This document shows, piece by piece, positions 1 to 7,595 of a stretch of 17,814 nucleotides of DNA (positions are counted from its first letter, which is position 1; every line of letters starts with the position of its first letter). The notes under the pieces are model-generated. The model did no database searches. It worked only from the letters and a program-made list of their open reading frames with translations, and was not told the DNA's origin. Both the position numbers and the translations under genes were made by a program. Origin of the DNA: an uncultured Oscillospiraceae bacterium (GTDB lineage Bacteria; Bacillota; Clostridia; Oscillospirales; Oscillospiraceae); the NCBI GenBank assembly GCA_910588455.1, contig CAJUPG010000043.1, positions 1 to 17,814 on the forward strand. The letters run 5' to 3'.

Positions 1-282
1 GTTGCGCACCTGCTCAAAGGCCCGTCCGGCGGCGAACATGGCAAAGCTGGAGGCGAAGGGCACCAGGCCCATGGCCGCCGCCCCCGCCGCCACGGCGATC
101 ATATTGCCCTCGGCAATGCCGCAGTCGAAGTGCCGCTCCGGAAACGCCTTTTGGAAGGTGCTGGTCTTGGTGGCCCCGGCCAGGTCCGCGTCGAACACCA
201 CCAGGTCGTCGTGCAGGGCCCCCAGCTCCTTCAGGGCGCTGCCATAGCTGTCCCGGGTTGCGATCTTTTTCACGTCTGCCAT
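1..282 (-). CDS. Transketolase, C-terminal subunit (5' part only, runs off left edge)
   Basis: This is the N-terminal ~94 residues of the pyrimidine-binding/C-terminal half of a two-subunit transketolase (COG3958 type), which transfers two-carbon ketol units in the non-oxidative pentose phosphate pathway. The protein begins MADVKKIATRDSYGSAL. It contains the VVFDADLAGATKT stretch and FDCGIAEGNMIAVAAGAA, which carries the Glu (in IAEGN) that activates the thiamine diphosphate cofactor in this family. The ATG lies one base after the stop of the upstream N-terminal subunit gene, so the two chains are translated together, as expected for obligate partners. The reading frame is open to base 1, so the 3' end lies outside the window. 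Identification is firm; substrate preference cannot be judged. Confidence 0.93.
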   Translation of the reverse strand, partial: MADVKKIATRDSYGSALKELGALHDDLVVFDADLAGATKTSTFQKAFPERHFDCGIAEGNMIAVAAGAAAMGLVPFASSFAMFAAGRAFEQVRN

Positions 283-283
283 G

Positions 284-1129
284 TTACATCGCCTCCACTT
301 CCGCCATGCGGGAGCGCAGCTCCTGCATAGCAAGCTCATATTCCTGGTCGTTGGGGGCCTTCCCATGCCAGCCCGCGTTGTTTTCCATGTAGCTGACCCC
401 CTTGCCCTTGGTGGTTTTCATCACGATGGCGCTGGGACGGCCCTTGGTCTCCCGGGCCGCGGCAAAGGCGGCCTCCATCTGGCTAAAGTCGTGGCCGTCG
501 ATCTCCAGCACCTCAAAGCCGAAGGCCCGCAGCTTCTCCGGAATGGGGTAGGGGCTCATAACGTCGGCCACGGAGCCGTCGATTTGCAGGCCGTTGTTGT
601 CAATGATGGCGCAGAAATTGTCCAGCTTGTAGTGGTGGGCGAACATAAGGGCCTCCCACACCTGGCCCTCCTGAATTTCGCCGTCCCCCAGCAGGGTATA
701 CACCCGGCAGTCCATTTTTTTGTGCCGGGCGGCCAGCGCCATACCGGCGGCGGCGGAAATCCCCTGGCCCAGAGAGCCGGTGGACATATCCACCCCAGGC
801 ACGGTGTTCATGTTGGGGTGCCCCTGGAGGTAGCTGTCAATGTGCCGCAGGGTGAGCAGATCCTCCACCGGGAAAAAGCCCCGGTGGGCCAGCGCGGCGT
901 ACAGCCCCGGGGCGGTGTGTCCCTTGGAGAGGACGAACCGGTCCCGGTCCTCCTTCTGGGGGTGCTTGGGGTCGATGTTCAGCTCTCTCCAATAGAGGTA
1001 GGCGAACAGGTCCGCGGCGGACAGGCTTCCGCCGGGATGGCCCGCCTTGGCGGCGTGGGTGCCCTCAATGACGCCCATCCGCACCTGACAGGCGGCGCGC
1101 ATCAGTTCTTTTTGTTCCGTCTGGGTCAT
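284..1129 (-). CDS. Transketolase, N-terminal (thiamine diphosphate-binding) subunit
   Basis: This 281-residue protein is the cofactor-binding half of a split transketolase (COG3959 type). Visible landmarks are AGHPGGSLSAAD (His31), SKGHTAPGLYAAL (His71), STGSLGQG near 117-123 and the thiamine diphosphate/metal motif GDGEIQEG at 148-155 followed by IDNNG near 176-180. The length is normal for a stand-alone N-terminal subunit. A GGAG ribosome binding site lies just upstream of the ATG. The C-terminal subunit follows with a one-base gap, and an aldose 1-epimerase lies 21 bases upstream, so the three are likely co-transcribed. Split transketolases are common in Firmicutes. Whether this pair serves the main pentose phosphate flux or a dedicated sugar pathway cannot be told here. 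Confidence 0.95.
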   Translation of the reverse strand: MTQTEQKELMRAACQVRMGVIEGTHAAKAGHPGGSLSAADLFAYLYWRELNIDPKHPQKEDRDRFVLSKGHTAPGLYAALAHRGFFPVEDLLTLRHIDSYLQGHPNMNTVPGVDMSTGSLGQGISAAAGMALAARHKKMDCRVYTLLGDGEIQEGQVWEALMFAHHYKLDNFCAIIDNNGLQIDGSVADVMSPYPIPEKLRAFGFEVLEIDGHDFSQMEAAFAAARETKGRPSAIVMKTTKGKGVSYMENNAGWHGKAPNDQEYELAMQELRSRMAEVEAM

Positions 1130-1150
1130 GATGATCTCCTTTCTGATCTG

Positions 1151-1999
1151 TTAATTTGTTCCGCAGATGGAGGTGGTATACAGCAAGGTCTCCTTCTGGC
1201 CGGGGGACAGCCGGCGCACGCCGGGCTTGTCCGCCAGCTCCCGGCCCATGAACGTCCCGTCGGGCAGGGTGGACCAGGGCTCAATGCAGACAAAGCCGGT
1301 GTCGAAGGGGCGGTCCGGGGTCCAGACGCCCATGTAGAGAAAGTCCTGAGCGGATATGACCACCTCCCCCTGGGCGGTGTGGAGCCGGGCGCAACCGGGG
1401 TTATCGAAGATCATGGTATCCCGGCCATAGGTCATGGGGGTAAGGGGCAGTCTGGCAGAGACCTCCCGGTCCGGGGGGGTGAGCAGGTTGTCCTGGTCCA
1501 TGCCGTAGAGCCGGACGGTTTCCATCCCCTCCACCTGAATGGCGTCCTGGGAAACGGCGGCCCGGAAGCCGTCATGGGCCCCCAGCTCATAGAGCATCTC
1601 CCGGTCCGACTTGTTTTCCACCTCATGGGACTTGATGAGCCGGTTTTCCTCCAGAGTATAGGTGACGGTGAGGGAGAAGTCGAAGGGATAGACCTTTCTG
1701 GTCTCCTCCGAGCTGTCCAGCCGGAGGGAGAGGGCTTGGCCGGACTGGCTCACGGCTTCAAACACCAGATCCCGGGCAAAGCCGTGGTTGGGCATTTTGT
1801 AGGAGACCCCGTCCAGCTGATAGGTGCTGTCCTTCAGCCGCCCGATGATGGGGAACAGGATGGGAGCCCGGCGGTTCCAGCTCTCCGGACTGCCCTGCCA
1901 GAGAAATTCCCGGCCCCGGGCGTCCTGAATGGAGGCCAGCTGAGCCCCCAGGTCCTCGATTTGTACGGTTAAGTGCTGATTTTGAATGGTGTAGATCAT
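1151..1999 (-). CDS. Aldose 1-epimerase family protein (LacX-like)
   Basis: This 282-residue protein belongs to the galactose mutarotase-like superfamily, subgroup LacX/YeaD. These enzymes interconvert alpha and beta anomers of aldoses or hexose-6-phosphates. Seen in the sequence are the N-terminal beta-strand start with LGAQLASI, RRAPILFPIIGR near 43-54, NHGFARD at 71-77 (family His), GAHDGFR near 140-146 (second His) and VCIEPWSTLPDG near 237-249, which supplies the family's catalytic Glu. Its ATG overlaps the stop of the upstream Nudix gene in an ATGA arrangement, so the two are translationally coupled. Position next to transketolase genes fits a sugar-phosphate role, but the actual substrate is unknown. 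Confidence 0.88.
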   Translation of the reverse strand: MIYTIQNQHLTVQIEDLGAQLASIQDARGREFLWQGSPESWNRRAPILFPIIGRLKDSTYQLDGVSYKMPNHGFARDLVFEAVSQSGQALSLRLDSSEETRKVYPFDFSLTVTYTLEENRLIKSHEVENKSDREMLYELGAHDGFRAAVSQDAIQVEGMETVRLYGMDQDNLLTPPDREVSARLPLTPMTYGRDTMIFDNPGCARLHTAQGEVVISAQDFLYMGVWTPDRPFDTGFVCIEPWSTLPDGTFMGRELADKPGVRRLSPGQKETLLYTTSICGTN

Positions 2000-2478
2000 A
2001 GCTGCTCCCCCTTGATCGTTTTTCCGTTCAGCCCGGCGTATGCCAGCCTGTCCCCCTCATAGCACAGCTTGAGGGAGAAAAACGGCGCGTCCCGCTGAAT
2101 CAGATCCAGAAAAATAGCGTCCCCCTCCCAGTGGGGAATGTTTAACAGGTCCTCCCAGGGCAGCCACTCCAGCTCCCCCTCGCCGCAGTGTTCCAAAAGC
2201 TCCCCGGTGAAGCCGTCGGCGGTGAACAGGTGCATATACTCCGTGGGCCACCGGTCGGAGACAAAGGTAACGAGCCCCCGGTACTGATACTGGGTGAGGG
2301 TGAGGCCGGTCTCCTCCCGGACCTCCCGCAGCAGGCAGTCCTCGGGGCTCTCCTTGTCCTCAAACTTGCCCCCCACGCCAATCCACTTGTCCTGATTCAA
2401 ATCGTTCTCTTTTTTGGTCCGGTGGAGCATCAGGCATTTGCCCTCCCGGATGATATAGCAAAGGGTCGTGTTAATCAT
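1996..2478 (-). CDS. Nudix hydrolase, MutT/8-oxo-dGTP diphosphatase-like
   Basis: This 160-residue Nudix protein starts MINTTLCYIIREGKC. It has a textbook Nudix box from Gly37: GGKFEDKESP, then the REVREETGL half, with Glu43, Arg51-Glu52 and Glu55-Glu56 all in place for metal binding and pyrophosphate hydrolysis. The family acts on nucleoside diphosphates linked to another moiety. The DKWIGVGGKFE pattern resembles clostridial and streptococcal 8-oxo-dGTP diphosphatases, but the substrate is inferred. A longer open frame extends upstream, but the start chosen here gives a 4-base ATGA overlap with the glycosyltransferase stop, and homology begins at this Met. Its stop overlaps the epimerase ATG in the same way, so it sits in a tightly coupled three-gene block. 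Confidence 0.9.
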   Translation of the reverse strand: MINTTLCYIIREGKCLMLHRTKKENDLNQDKWIGVGGKFEDKESPEDCLLREVREETGLTLTQYQYRGLVTFVSDRWPTEYMHLFTADGFTGELLEHCGEGELEWLPWEDLLNIPHWEGDAIFLDLIQRDAPFFSLKLCYEGDRLAYAGLNGKTIKGEQL

Positions 2479-3422
2479 TTGACCTTGACCGCCTCCTCCC
2501 GATTGGTCTCCGCGATGATGAAATGGGGCCGTTTTTTCACTTCCAGGTAAGTTTTCGCCAGATACTGCCCCATAATCCCCAGACAGAACAGCTGAATGCC
2601 CCCGATGAAGGTAATCATGCAGGCCAGGGAGGGCCAGCCGGCCACCGGGTCGCCGAAGAGCAGCTTGCGGGCCACAATAAAGGTGATCATAACGAAGGAA
2701 AGAGCTGTGAGCAGGATGCCTCCCCAGGAGGCGATGGACAGGGGCACCTGGGAGAAGTTGATAATGCCGTCGATGCTGTATTTGAACAGCTTCCAGAAGC
2801 TCCACTTGGTCTCTCCCGCCGCCCGCTCCACGTTTTCATAGGGCAGCCAGCAGGTCCGAAAGCCGATCCACCCGAAAATGCCCTTGGAAAAGCGGTTGTA
2901 CTCTCCCATAGATACAATGGCGTCCACCATCTCCCGGCGCATCAGCCGGAAATCCCGGGCGCCGTCCACAATGTCCGCATCGGAGATACGGTTGATGAGC
3001 TTGTAAAACATCCGGGCGCAGAAGGAGCGGATGGGGGGCTCTCCCTGGCGGGTGACCCGCCGGGTGGCCACGCTGTCGTAGGCCCCGCCCTCCAGCAGCT
3101 CGATCATTTGCGGCAGCAGGGCGGGGGGGTCCTGCATATCCGCGTCCATCACCGCCACATAGTCCCCCCGGGCGTTGCAGAACCCGGCGTACATGGCCGC
3201 CTCCTTGCCGAAGTTCCGGGAGAAGGAGAGAAACTGCACCCGGCTGTCCTGCCGGGCCAGCTGGCGCAGGACCTGCAAGGTGCCGTCCCGGGAGCCGTCG
3301 TTGACGAAGAGCAGCTCGAAGTCGAACCGGGACAGCCGGCCCATCACATCCTCCAGAGCGGGGTAGAGCAGGGGGAGCACCTCCTCCTCATTGTAGCAGG
3401 GGATAATCAGTGAGATGAGCAA
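2475..3422 (-). CDS. GT2 glycosyltransferase, GtrB/DPM1-like, membrane anchored
   Basis: This 315-residue family 2 glycosyltransferase is of the polyprenyl-phosphate type (GtrB, YkcC, CsbB relatives). Such enzymes load a sugar from a nucleotide donor onto undecaprenyl phosphate at the cytoplasmic face. The GT-A domain opens with SLIIPCYNEEEVLP and includes FVNDGSRDGT near 39-48, FSRNFGKEAAMYAG near 67-80 and the metal-binding D93-A-D95 in VMDADMQDPP. Two hydrophobic segments near 228-255 and 263-287 form the usual C-terminal hairpin anchor. The only start fitting the ribosome binding site is a TTG at 3420-3422, seven bases after AGGAGG. A terminator-like hairpin for hup lies immediately upstream of that site. 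The sugar and final polymer are unknown. Confidence 0.92.
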   Translation of the reverse strand: MLISLIIPCYNEEEVLPLLYPALEDVMGRLSRFDFELLFVNDGSRDGTLQVLRQLARQDSRVQFLSFSRNFGKEAAMYAGFCNARGDYVAVMDADMQDPPALLPQMIELLEGGAYDSVATRRVTRQGEPPIRSFCARMFYKLINRISDADIVDGARDFRLMRREMVDAIVSMGEYNRFSKGIFGWIGFRTCWLPYENVERAAGETKWSFWKLFKYSIDGIINFSQVPLSIASWGGILLTALSFVMITFIVARKLLFGDPVAGWPSLACMITFIGGIQLFCLGIMGQYLAKTYLEVKKRPHFIIAETNREEAVKVK

Positions 3423-3429
3423 ACAAGCA

Positions 3430-3435
3430 CCTCCT
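3430..3435 (-). promoter_or_regulatory. Ribosome binding site fixing a TTG start for the glycosyltransferase
   Basis: On the minus strand AGGAGG is followed seven bases later by TTG. No ATG or GTG in the same frame lies near it, and the protein's conserved first beta strand (SLIIPCYN) begins three residues after that TTG. The site abuts the T-run of the upstream hairpin, so little untranslated leader separates the terminator from translation initiation. Confidence 0.75.
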
Positions 3436-3439
3436 TTTG

Positions 3440-3472
3440 AAAAAATGCGGACGCCGGGAAGGGCGTCCGCAT
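3440..3472 (-). terminator. Rho-independent terminator after hup
   Basis: A perfect 11-bp stem (ATGCGGACGCC paired with GGCGTCCGCAT, arms 3445-3455 and 3462-3472) with a 6-base loop is followed on the minus strand by a run of T. It lies just past the hup stop codon. Because the glycosyltransferase ribosome binding site starts only a few bases further on and no separate promoter is visible, expression of the next genes may depend on partial read-through. Confidence 0.85.
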
Positions 3473-3480
3473 CGTGGCGT

Positions 3481-3756
3481 TTATTCGGCGACCGCGTCCT
3501 TCAGGGCCTTGCCGGCTTTGAACACAGGGCTTTTAGAGGCGGGGATCTGGATGGGCTCCAGGGTCTTGGGGTTGCGGCCCACCCGCTCGGCGCGGGTTTT
3601 GACCTCGAAGGAGCCAAAGCCTACAAGCTGTACCTTTTCGCCCTCCTGGAGCGCCTTGGTAATTACGTCAATACAAGCGGTTACAGCGGCCTCCGCATCC
3701 TTCTTAGCCAGAGAGGCCTCCTCCGCGACCGCGTTGATGAGTTCCGTTTTGTTCAT
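3481..3756 (-). CDS. hup: HU family DNA-binding protein
   Basis: This 91-residue histone-like protein dimerises and bends DNA in the nucleoid. It begins MNKTELINAVAEEASLAKKD, the usual helical dimer region. The beta-arm signature GFGSFEVKTRAERVGRNPKT spans about 47-66, followed by IQIPASKSPVFKAGKALKDAV, all typical of full-length HU. An upstream in-frame extension exists but has no homology to HU, while a strong AGGAGG lies just before the chosen ATG. It follows mazG with a 77-base gap that holds a candidate promoter, and a strong terminator follows the gene, so it can be expressed on its own. The flippase-mazG-hup order matches the conserved yabM-yabN locus of clostridia. Confidence 0.97.
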   Translation of the reverse strand: MNKTELINAVAEEASLAKKDAEAAVTACIDVITKALQEGEKVQLVGFGSFEVKTRAERVGRNPKTLEPIQIPASKSPVFKAGKALKDAVAE

Positions 3757-3779
3757 ACGTTCTTTCCTCCTAAATAGCT

Positions 3780-3807
3780 TTTGTACCATCCTGTAAGAAT
3801 ATCTCAA
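3780..3807 (-). promoter_or_regulatory. Candidate sigma-A promoter for hup
   Basis: On the minus strand TTGAGA (five of six matches to consensus) is followed after 16 bases by TACAAA (four of six). It lies in the mazG-hup gap and would start transcription a few bases before the hup ribosome binding site. This is a pattern match only; the -10 element is weak. Confidence 0.35.
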
Positions 3808-3833
3808 TTCCGTCCTGGCAAGCAGCACGGCAA

Positions 3834-4460
3834 TCAAGCGTTTTCACCGGCCTCCTGGGCCCGGTACTGGCGGATGAAGCCCTCGCAGGCCTTATGCAGC
3901 GCCTGTTCGCTGTCCAGCCCCGCCAGACGGCCGAGCTCCACGGCGGAAAAGAGCAGGGCGCCCAGAGCGTCCTCCAGACGCGCCTCCCGGCCGGCCTTTT
4001 TTTGCAGCTTCTCCGCCCGGGTCAGGGCGGGCAGGGCCCGCGCTACCGCGTCCATGGCGTCGGCGGTGGTGCGCTGGCCCTTCTCCTGGCGCTTCCGGGC
4101 GTCCCAGGTGGCCAGGGCGTCCTGGCTCTCCACCCCGGCGAATACGTGGGGGTGCCGGTAGATCAGCTTTTGGCACACGCCGTCAATCACGTCGTCCAGG
4201 GTGAACTGTCCGGCCTCCTGGGCCATTTGGGCGTGAAAGACCACCTGGAGCAGCACGTCTCCCAGCTCCTCCTTCAGATGCTCCGGGTCGCCCTCGTCGA
4301 TGGCCTCGGCGGCCTCATAGGCCTCCTCCAGCATATTGCGCCGGATGCTCTGGTGGGTCTGTTCCCGGTCCCAGGGGCAGCCATCAGGGGAGCGCAGCAG
4401 GGCCATAATCTCCCGCAAATCGTCCAGGCCGTAAGGCGGCGTGTTTTTTAAATTTATCAT
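3834..4460 (-). CDS. mazG: Nucleoside triphosphate pyrophosphohydrolase MazG
   Basis: This 208-residue MazG protein hydrolyses (d)NTPs to NMPs and pyrophosphate in the cytoplasm, which is thought to clear non-canonical nucleotides and modulate stress signalling. Family marks are GCPWDREQTH at 27-36, the metal-binding helices with ExxE (Glu46, Glu49) and ExxD (Glu65, Asp68) in EELGDVLLQVVFHA, and KLIYRHPHVF near 98-107. It is shorter than E. coli MazG (263 aa): only a short second helical repeat remains (ALPALTRAEKLQKKAG onward). The ATG has an AAAGG site upstream. It lies 51 bases after the flippase gene, in the yabM-yabN order of B. subtilis, but without the methyltransferase-like N-terminal domain that YabN carries. 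Confidence 0.95.
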   Translation of the reverse strand: MINLKNTPPYGLDDLREIMALLRSPDGCPWDREQTHQSIRRNMLEEAYEAAEAIDEGDPEHLKEELGDVLLQVVFHAQMAQEAGQFTLDDVIDGVCQKLIYRHPHVFAGVESQDALATWDARKRQEKGQRTTADAMDAVARALPALTRAEKLQKKAGREARLEDALGALLFSAVELGRLAGLDSEQALHKACEGFIRQYRAQEAGENA

Positions 4461-4511
4461 ATTTTTACCTTTCTCGCAAGAGGTTTTCCCGCTTTTACAG
4501 AAAATTAAGAT

Positions 4512-6245
4512 TTATAAGTGGAGAATTTTGGCAATTTTCTCACCTTTGGGCATCAGCATCAGATCATCGTGTTCAATGGCCCCCAGGGCAATGACCAATC
4601 CGCCGTAGACGGCCACCGCCGCCAGGATGGACAGCGCCACCGAAAGAAGGTTGGAGTGGAGAAGCTTGAAGGCCAGTCCGTAGACCGCCCAGGCCGCCAG
4701 CCCCATGGCGCCGGCGGCAATGGCCGGCTTGAGAAAAAGGGGGGGGAATTTGGGGCAGTTGGGGATCACCCGGCTCATCAGCAGCAGGTCCAGCAGCATA
4801 CACAGGCCGAAGCACAGCACATTGCCGTAGGGCGCGCCGTAGATGCCCACCCCCGGACGGGCCACCACATTGTAGTTGGTCAAAATCTTCACAACTCCCC
4901 CCAGGACCATGATGGTCACGGGCAGGTTGATAAAGCCATAGGCCTGGAGCACCGAGTTGCACACAAGCATCATGCACACAAAGAGGGAGGCGATGCCCAG
5001 GGTGGACAGCAGAGGGCCGGCGATCTCCGCCTGCATTTTGGGAAATACCAGCTGAATGATGGGGGTACCCAGCACAAACAGCCCCACGCCGGCGGGGAAG
5101 GCCAGCAGCGCCGCCATCCGCAGGGCGGAGGTGGAAATCCGGGCCGCGCCCTTTTTGTCCCGGGCGGTGAGCCGGGCGGACACCGCGGGAATCACCGATG
5201 CGGTCAGGGCCGCCATCAGGGACAGGGGCAGGTTATACAGGTTCATGGCGCTGCCATAGTTGCCATAAAGGGTGCGGCTTAGATCCTCCGCCAGCTTCTG
5301 GAGCTCCGGGGGGAAGTCCGACACCTTGACGGCGCTGCCGCTCCAGGCGTCCAGGGCGGTTTTCAGAGGGGCGAAGTCCACATACTCCTGATACATGGTC
5401 CAGCTGTCCGGGTTGGTGAGCAGGGCCCTTTGCAGCTGTCCCTGGACCAGGGAGGAGTCAATCACGGTAATAATACCCACCATGGAGGAGCTGAGGGTGA
5501 TGGGGATGGCGATGGCCAGCAGGGTGGTGAGAATCCGCCGGGGACCGTCCGGCTGGTCCCGGACCTCCACGTCCTCCTTAAGACGGGTGTGGACGAAATC
5601 CAGAATCATATAGACCAGGGCAAAAATCGTTCCCACGGTCACGCCGGTAATGGCCCCCGCGGCGGCCATATGGGGCTGTCCGTCCACGCTGATAATCCAG
5701 AAGGCCAGTCCCAGCCCCACGAAGAGCTTGCACAGGGCTTCTAAAATCTGAGAGACCGCCGTGGGGGACATACGGCCATGGCCCTGGGCGTACCCCCGGA
5801 AGGCGGACAGGCAGCCCACGCAGATCACCGCCGGGGCCAGAGCGCGGATGCCCTCCGCCGCCAGGGAGTCGTTCATCAGCCCCGCCAGCTGCTCCGCCCC
5901 GAAGTACATCACCAGAAAGGACACGACTCCCAGCCCCAAAAACACCCCCAGGGACAGGCGGAACACCTGGCGCACCTGGCCGTACCGCCCCAGGGTCCGG
6001 GCCTCCGACACCATCTTGGACACTGCCACCGGCAGACCTGCCGTGGAGATGGTAAGCAGGACGGAGTAGATGTAATAGGAGTTGTTGAAGTCGGCCACGC
6101 CCTGGGCGCCGATAATATCGGTGAGGGGGAATTTGTAAAACAGGCCGATGATTTTCGTCACCATAATGCCCACCGCCAGAATGGCGGCGCCGCCGAAGAA
6201 CGTATTCCCTCCGCCGGTCCGGGCGGGCTGCTTTTGCTTTGCCAT
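4512..6245 (-). CDS. SpoVB/YabM-type polysaccharide flippase (MOP superfamily)
   Basis: This 577-residue integral membrane protein has roughly fourteen hydrophobic segments along its length. It starts with a short polar stretch and FFGGAAILAVGIMVTKIIG, then FYKFPLTDIIGAQGVADFNN, the typical opening of SpoVB/MurJ-like members of the MOP exporter superfamily. Relatives move lipid-linked oligosaccharides or lipid II across the cytoplasmic membrane; SpoVB is needed for spore cortex. The gene has a GGAGG ribosome binding site, lies 14 bases after the MTA deaminase gene and precedes mazG and hup. That order points to the YabM branch rather than a capsule Wzx. A loop of about 60 residues near 250-330 (after VIDSSLVQGQLQ) is polar and not obviously membrane spanning. 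Substrate is inferred. Confidence 0.88.
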   Translation of the reverse strand: MAKQKQPARTGGGNTFFGGAAILAVGIMVTKIIGLFYKFPLTDIIGAQGVADFNNSYYIYSVLLTISTAGLPVAVSKMVSEARTLGRYGQVRQVFRLSLGVFLGLGVVSFLVMYFGAEQLAGLMNDSLAAEGIRALAPAVICVGCLSAFRGYAQGHGRMSPTAVSQILEALCKLFVGLGLAFWIISVDGQPHMAAAGAITGVTVGTIFALVYMILDFVHTRLKEDVEVRDQPDGPRRILTTLLAIAIPITLSSSMVGIITVIDSSLVQGQLQRALLTNPDSWTMYQEYVDFAPLKTALDAWSGSAVKVSDFPPELQKLAEDLSRTLYGNYGSAMNLYNLPLSLMAALTASVIPAVSARLTARDKKGAARISTSALRMAALLAFPAGVGLFVLGTPIIQLVFPKMQAEIAGPLLSTLGIASLFVCMMLVCNSVLQAYGFINLPVTIMVLGGVVKILTNYNVVARPGVGIYGAPYGNVLCFGLCMLLDLLLMSRVIPNCPKFPPLFLKPAIAAGAMGLAAWAVYGLAFKLLHSNLLSVALSILAAVAVYGGLVIALGAIEHDDLMLMPKGEKIAKILHL

Positions 6246-6259
6246 AGGCGACCTCCGAT

Positions 6260-7570
6260 TCAGTCGTTGCCTCCAAAAATATGGGGCAGGGCGTAGCCCT
6301 CCACCTCGGCGCGAAGCTTTTCCAGGTCCAGGGTGAGGAACGTCCCATTCTCATATATGACTCGTCCCCGCGCCATATTCATGCACACGTCGGAGCCCCG
6401 GGCGGAGTAAACCAGATTTTCCGCCAGATCGTGACAGGGGATCAGGTTGGGCCGGGACGCGTCCAGCAGGATAATATCCGCGATTTTGCCCGCCGCCAGT
6501 ACGCCGGTATCCCGCCCCAGGGCCTTTGCGCCGTTGACGGTGGCCATTGCCAGGGCCTGTCGGGCGGAGACGGCCATAGGGTCGCCGCTCACCCCTTTGT
6601 GGAGGACGGCCGCCAGCTTGATCTCTTCAAACAGGTCGTGGCTGTTGTTGGAGGCCACCCCGTCGGTACCCAGGGCCACGTTGACCCCCGCCTCCAGCAG
6701 CTGGGGGACCCGGGCCACGCCGGAGGCCAGCTTCAGGTTGGACATGGGGTTGTGGACGGCGGTGATGCTTCGCTTTTCCATCAGCTCCATATCGCTGTCC
6801 GCCACCCAGACACAGTGGGCCGCGGCACCCCCCCGCTCCCACACGCCGTACTGGTCGAACAGGGCGATGGGGGTCTTGCCGTATTTTTGGAGGCAGTTTT
6901 CGTGCTCCGACCGGGTCTCGGAGATGTGGACGTGCATTCCCAGGTTGTACTGCCGGGCGTAGTCCGCCACCCACTGCCACAAGGGCTCGTTAGAGGTGTA
7001 CTCCGCGTGAATGGACGCGTCCACCAAAATCTGCCCGTCTCCCGCGCCGTGCCAGTTCTCCCGCAAAGCCTTCGTGTTCTGACAGTCATTGCACGTTTCG
7101 GGCGAAAAATCCTCCGGCGCGCCGAAGTAAACCCCGCCGCAGGACAGATTGGCGGAAAGCCCCGCGTCCAGCACGGTCTGGGCGATGGTCTCGGTGTACA
7201 TATACATATCGTTGATGCAGGTGGTGCCGGAGGCGATCATCTCCGCCAGACCCAGGGCGGACCCGGCGGCGACGCACCGGGGGTCCAGCTTGGCCTCAGC
7301 GGGGAAAATATACTGGTTGAGCCAGGTGTGCAGGTCGCAGCCCCCGCCGTATCCCCGCAGCAGGGACATGGGCACATGGGTGTGGGCGTTGACCAGGCCG
7401 GGCAGCATGATTTTGTTGGTGCAGTCGATCACCCGGTCGAACTCCCCGGCGGGGCGGGCGTCGCCCGCATAGGCGATTTTAGCGCCCTCCACCGCCACAA
7501 AGCCGTTCTTCAGCTCCGGCAGGGCCGGGTCCATGGTCAGAGCGGTCACGTGTTCAAATAAAACTCTCAT
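6260..7570 (-). CDS. mtaD: 5'-methylthioadenosine / S-adenosylhomocysteine deaminase
   Basis: This 436-residue metal-dependent amidohydrolase (TatD/ATZ-TRZ subgroup) deaminates MTA and SAH to the inosine forms in the cytoplasm. Metal ligands are visible: H63-T-H65 in NAHTHVP, His213/His215 and Glu218 in GMHVHISET, His252 in AAHCVWV, and Asp303 in GTDGVASNN. The substrate-recognition stretch MSLLRGYGGGCDLHTWL near 68-84 is typical of MTA/SAH deaminases rather than guanine or chlorohydrolases. The start is the ATG preceded by GAGGTG; an upstream in-frame TTG would lie within that site. It directly follows the purine-nucleoside phosphorylase gene, 25 bases after its stop, which supports a nucleoside salvage function. 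Exact preference between MTA, SAH and adenosine is not readable. Confidence 0.9.
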   Translation of the reverse strand: MRVLFEHVTALTMDPALPELKNGFVAVEGAKIAYAGDARPAGEFDRVIDCTNKIMLPGLVNAHTHVPMSLLRGYGGGCDLHTWLNQYIFPAEAKLDPRCVAAGSALGLAEMIASGTTCINDMYMYTETIAQTVLDAGLSANLSCGGVYFGAPEDFSPETCNDCQNTKALRENWHGAGDGQILVDASIHAEYTSNEPLWQWVADYARQYNLGMHVHISETRSEHENCLQKYGKTPIALFDQYGVWERGGAAAHCVWVADSDMELMEKRSITAVHNPMSNLKLASGVARVPQLLEAGVNVALGTDGVASNNSHDLFEEIKLAAVLHKGVSGDPMAVSARQALAMATVNGAKALGRDTGVLAAGKIADIILLDASRPNLIPCHDLAENLVYSARGSDVCMNMARGRVIYENGTFLTLDLEKLRAEVEGYALPHIFGGND

Positions 7571-7595
7571 AGAAACAAAACACCTCAACAAAATT

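Noticed and set aside
281..1972. A 563-codon open frame on the plus strand opposite transketolase and epimerase
   Set aside because: It is an antisense shadow caused by high GC and third-position bias; both real genes on the other strand have clear family motifs, and this frame has no ribosome binding site or recognisable domain.
2479..2805. N-terminal extension of the Nudix frame into the glycosyltransferase gene
   Set aside because: The extension lies within the glycosyltransferase coding region in another frame, is rich in Arg/Gly/His without homology, and the ATGA start at 2478 fits the family.
6281..7561. A 426-codon plus-strand open frame opposite the MTA deaminase
   Set aside because: Low-complexity Gly/His/Val-rich antisense frame with no start signal; the minus-strand gene has all metal ligands.
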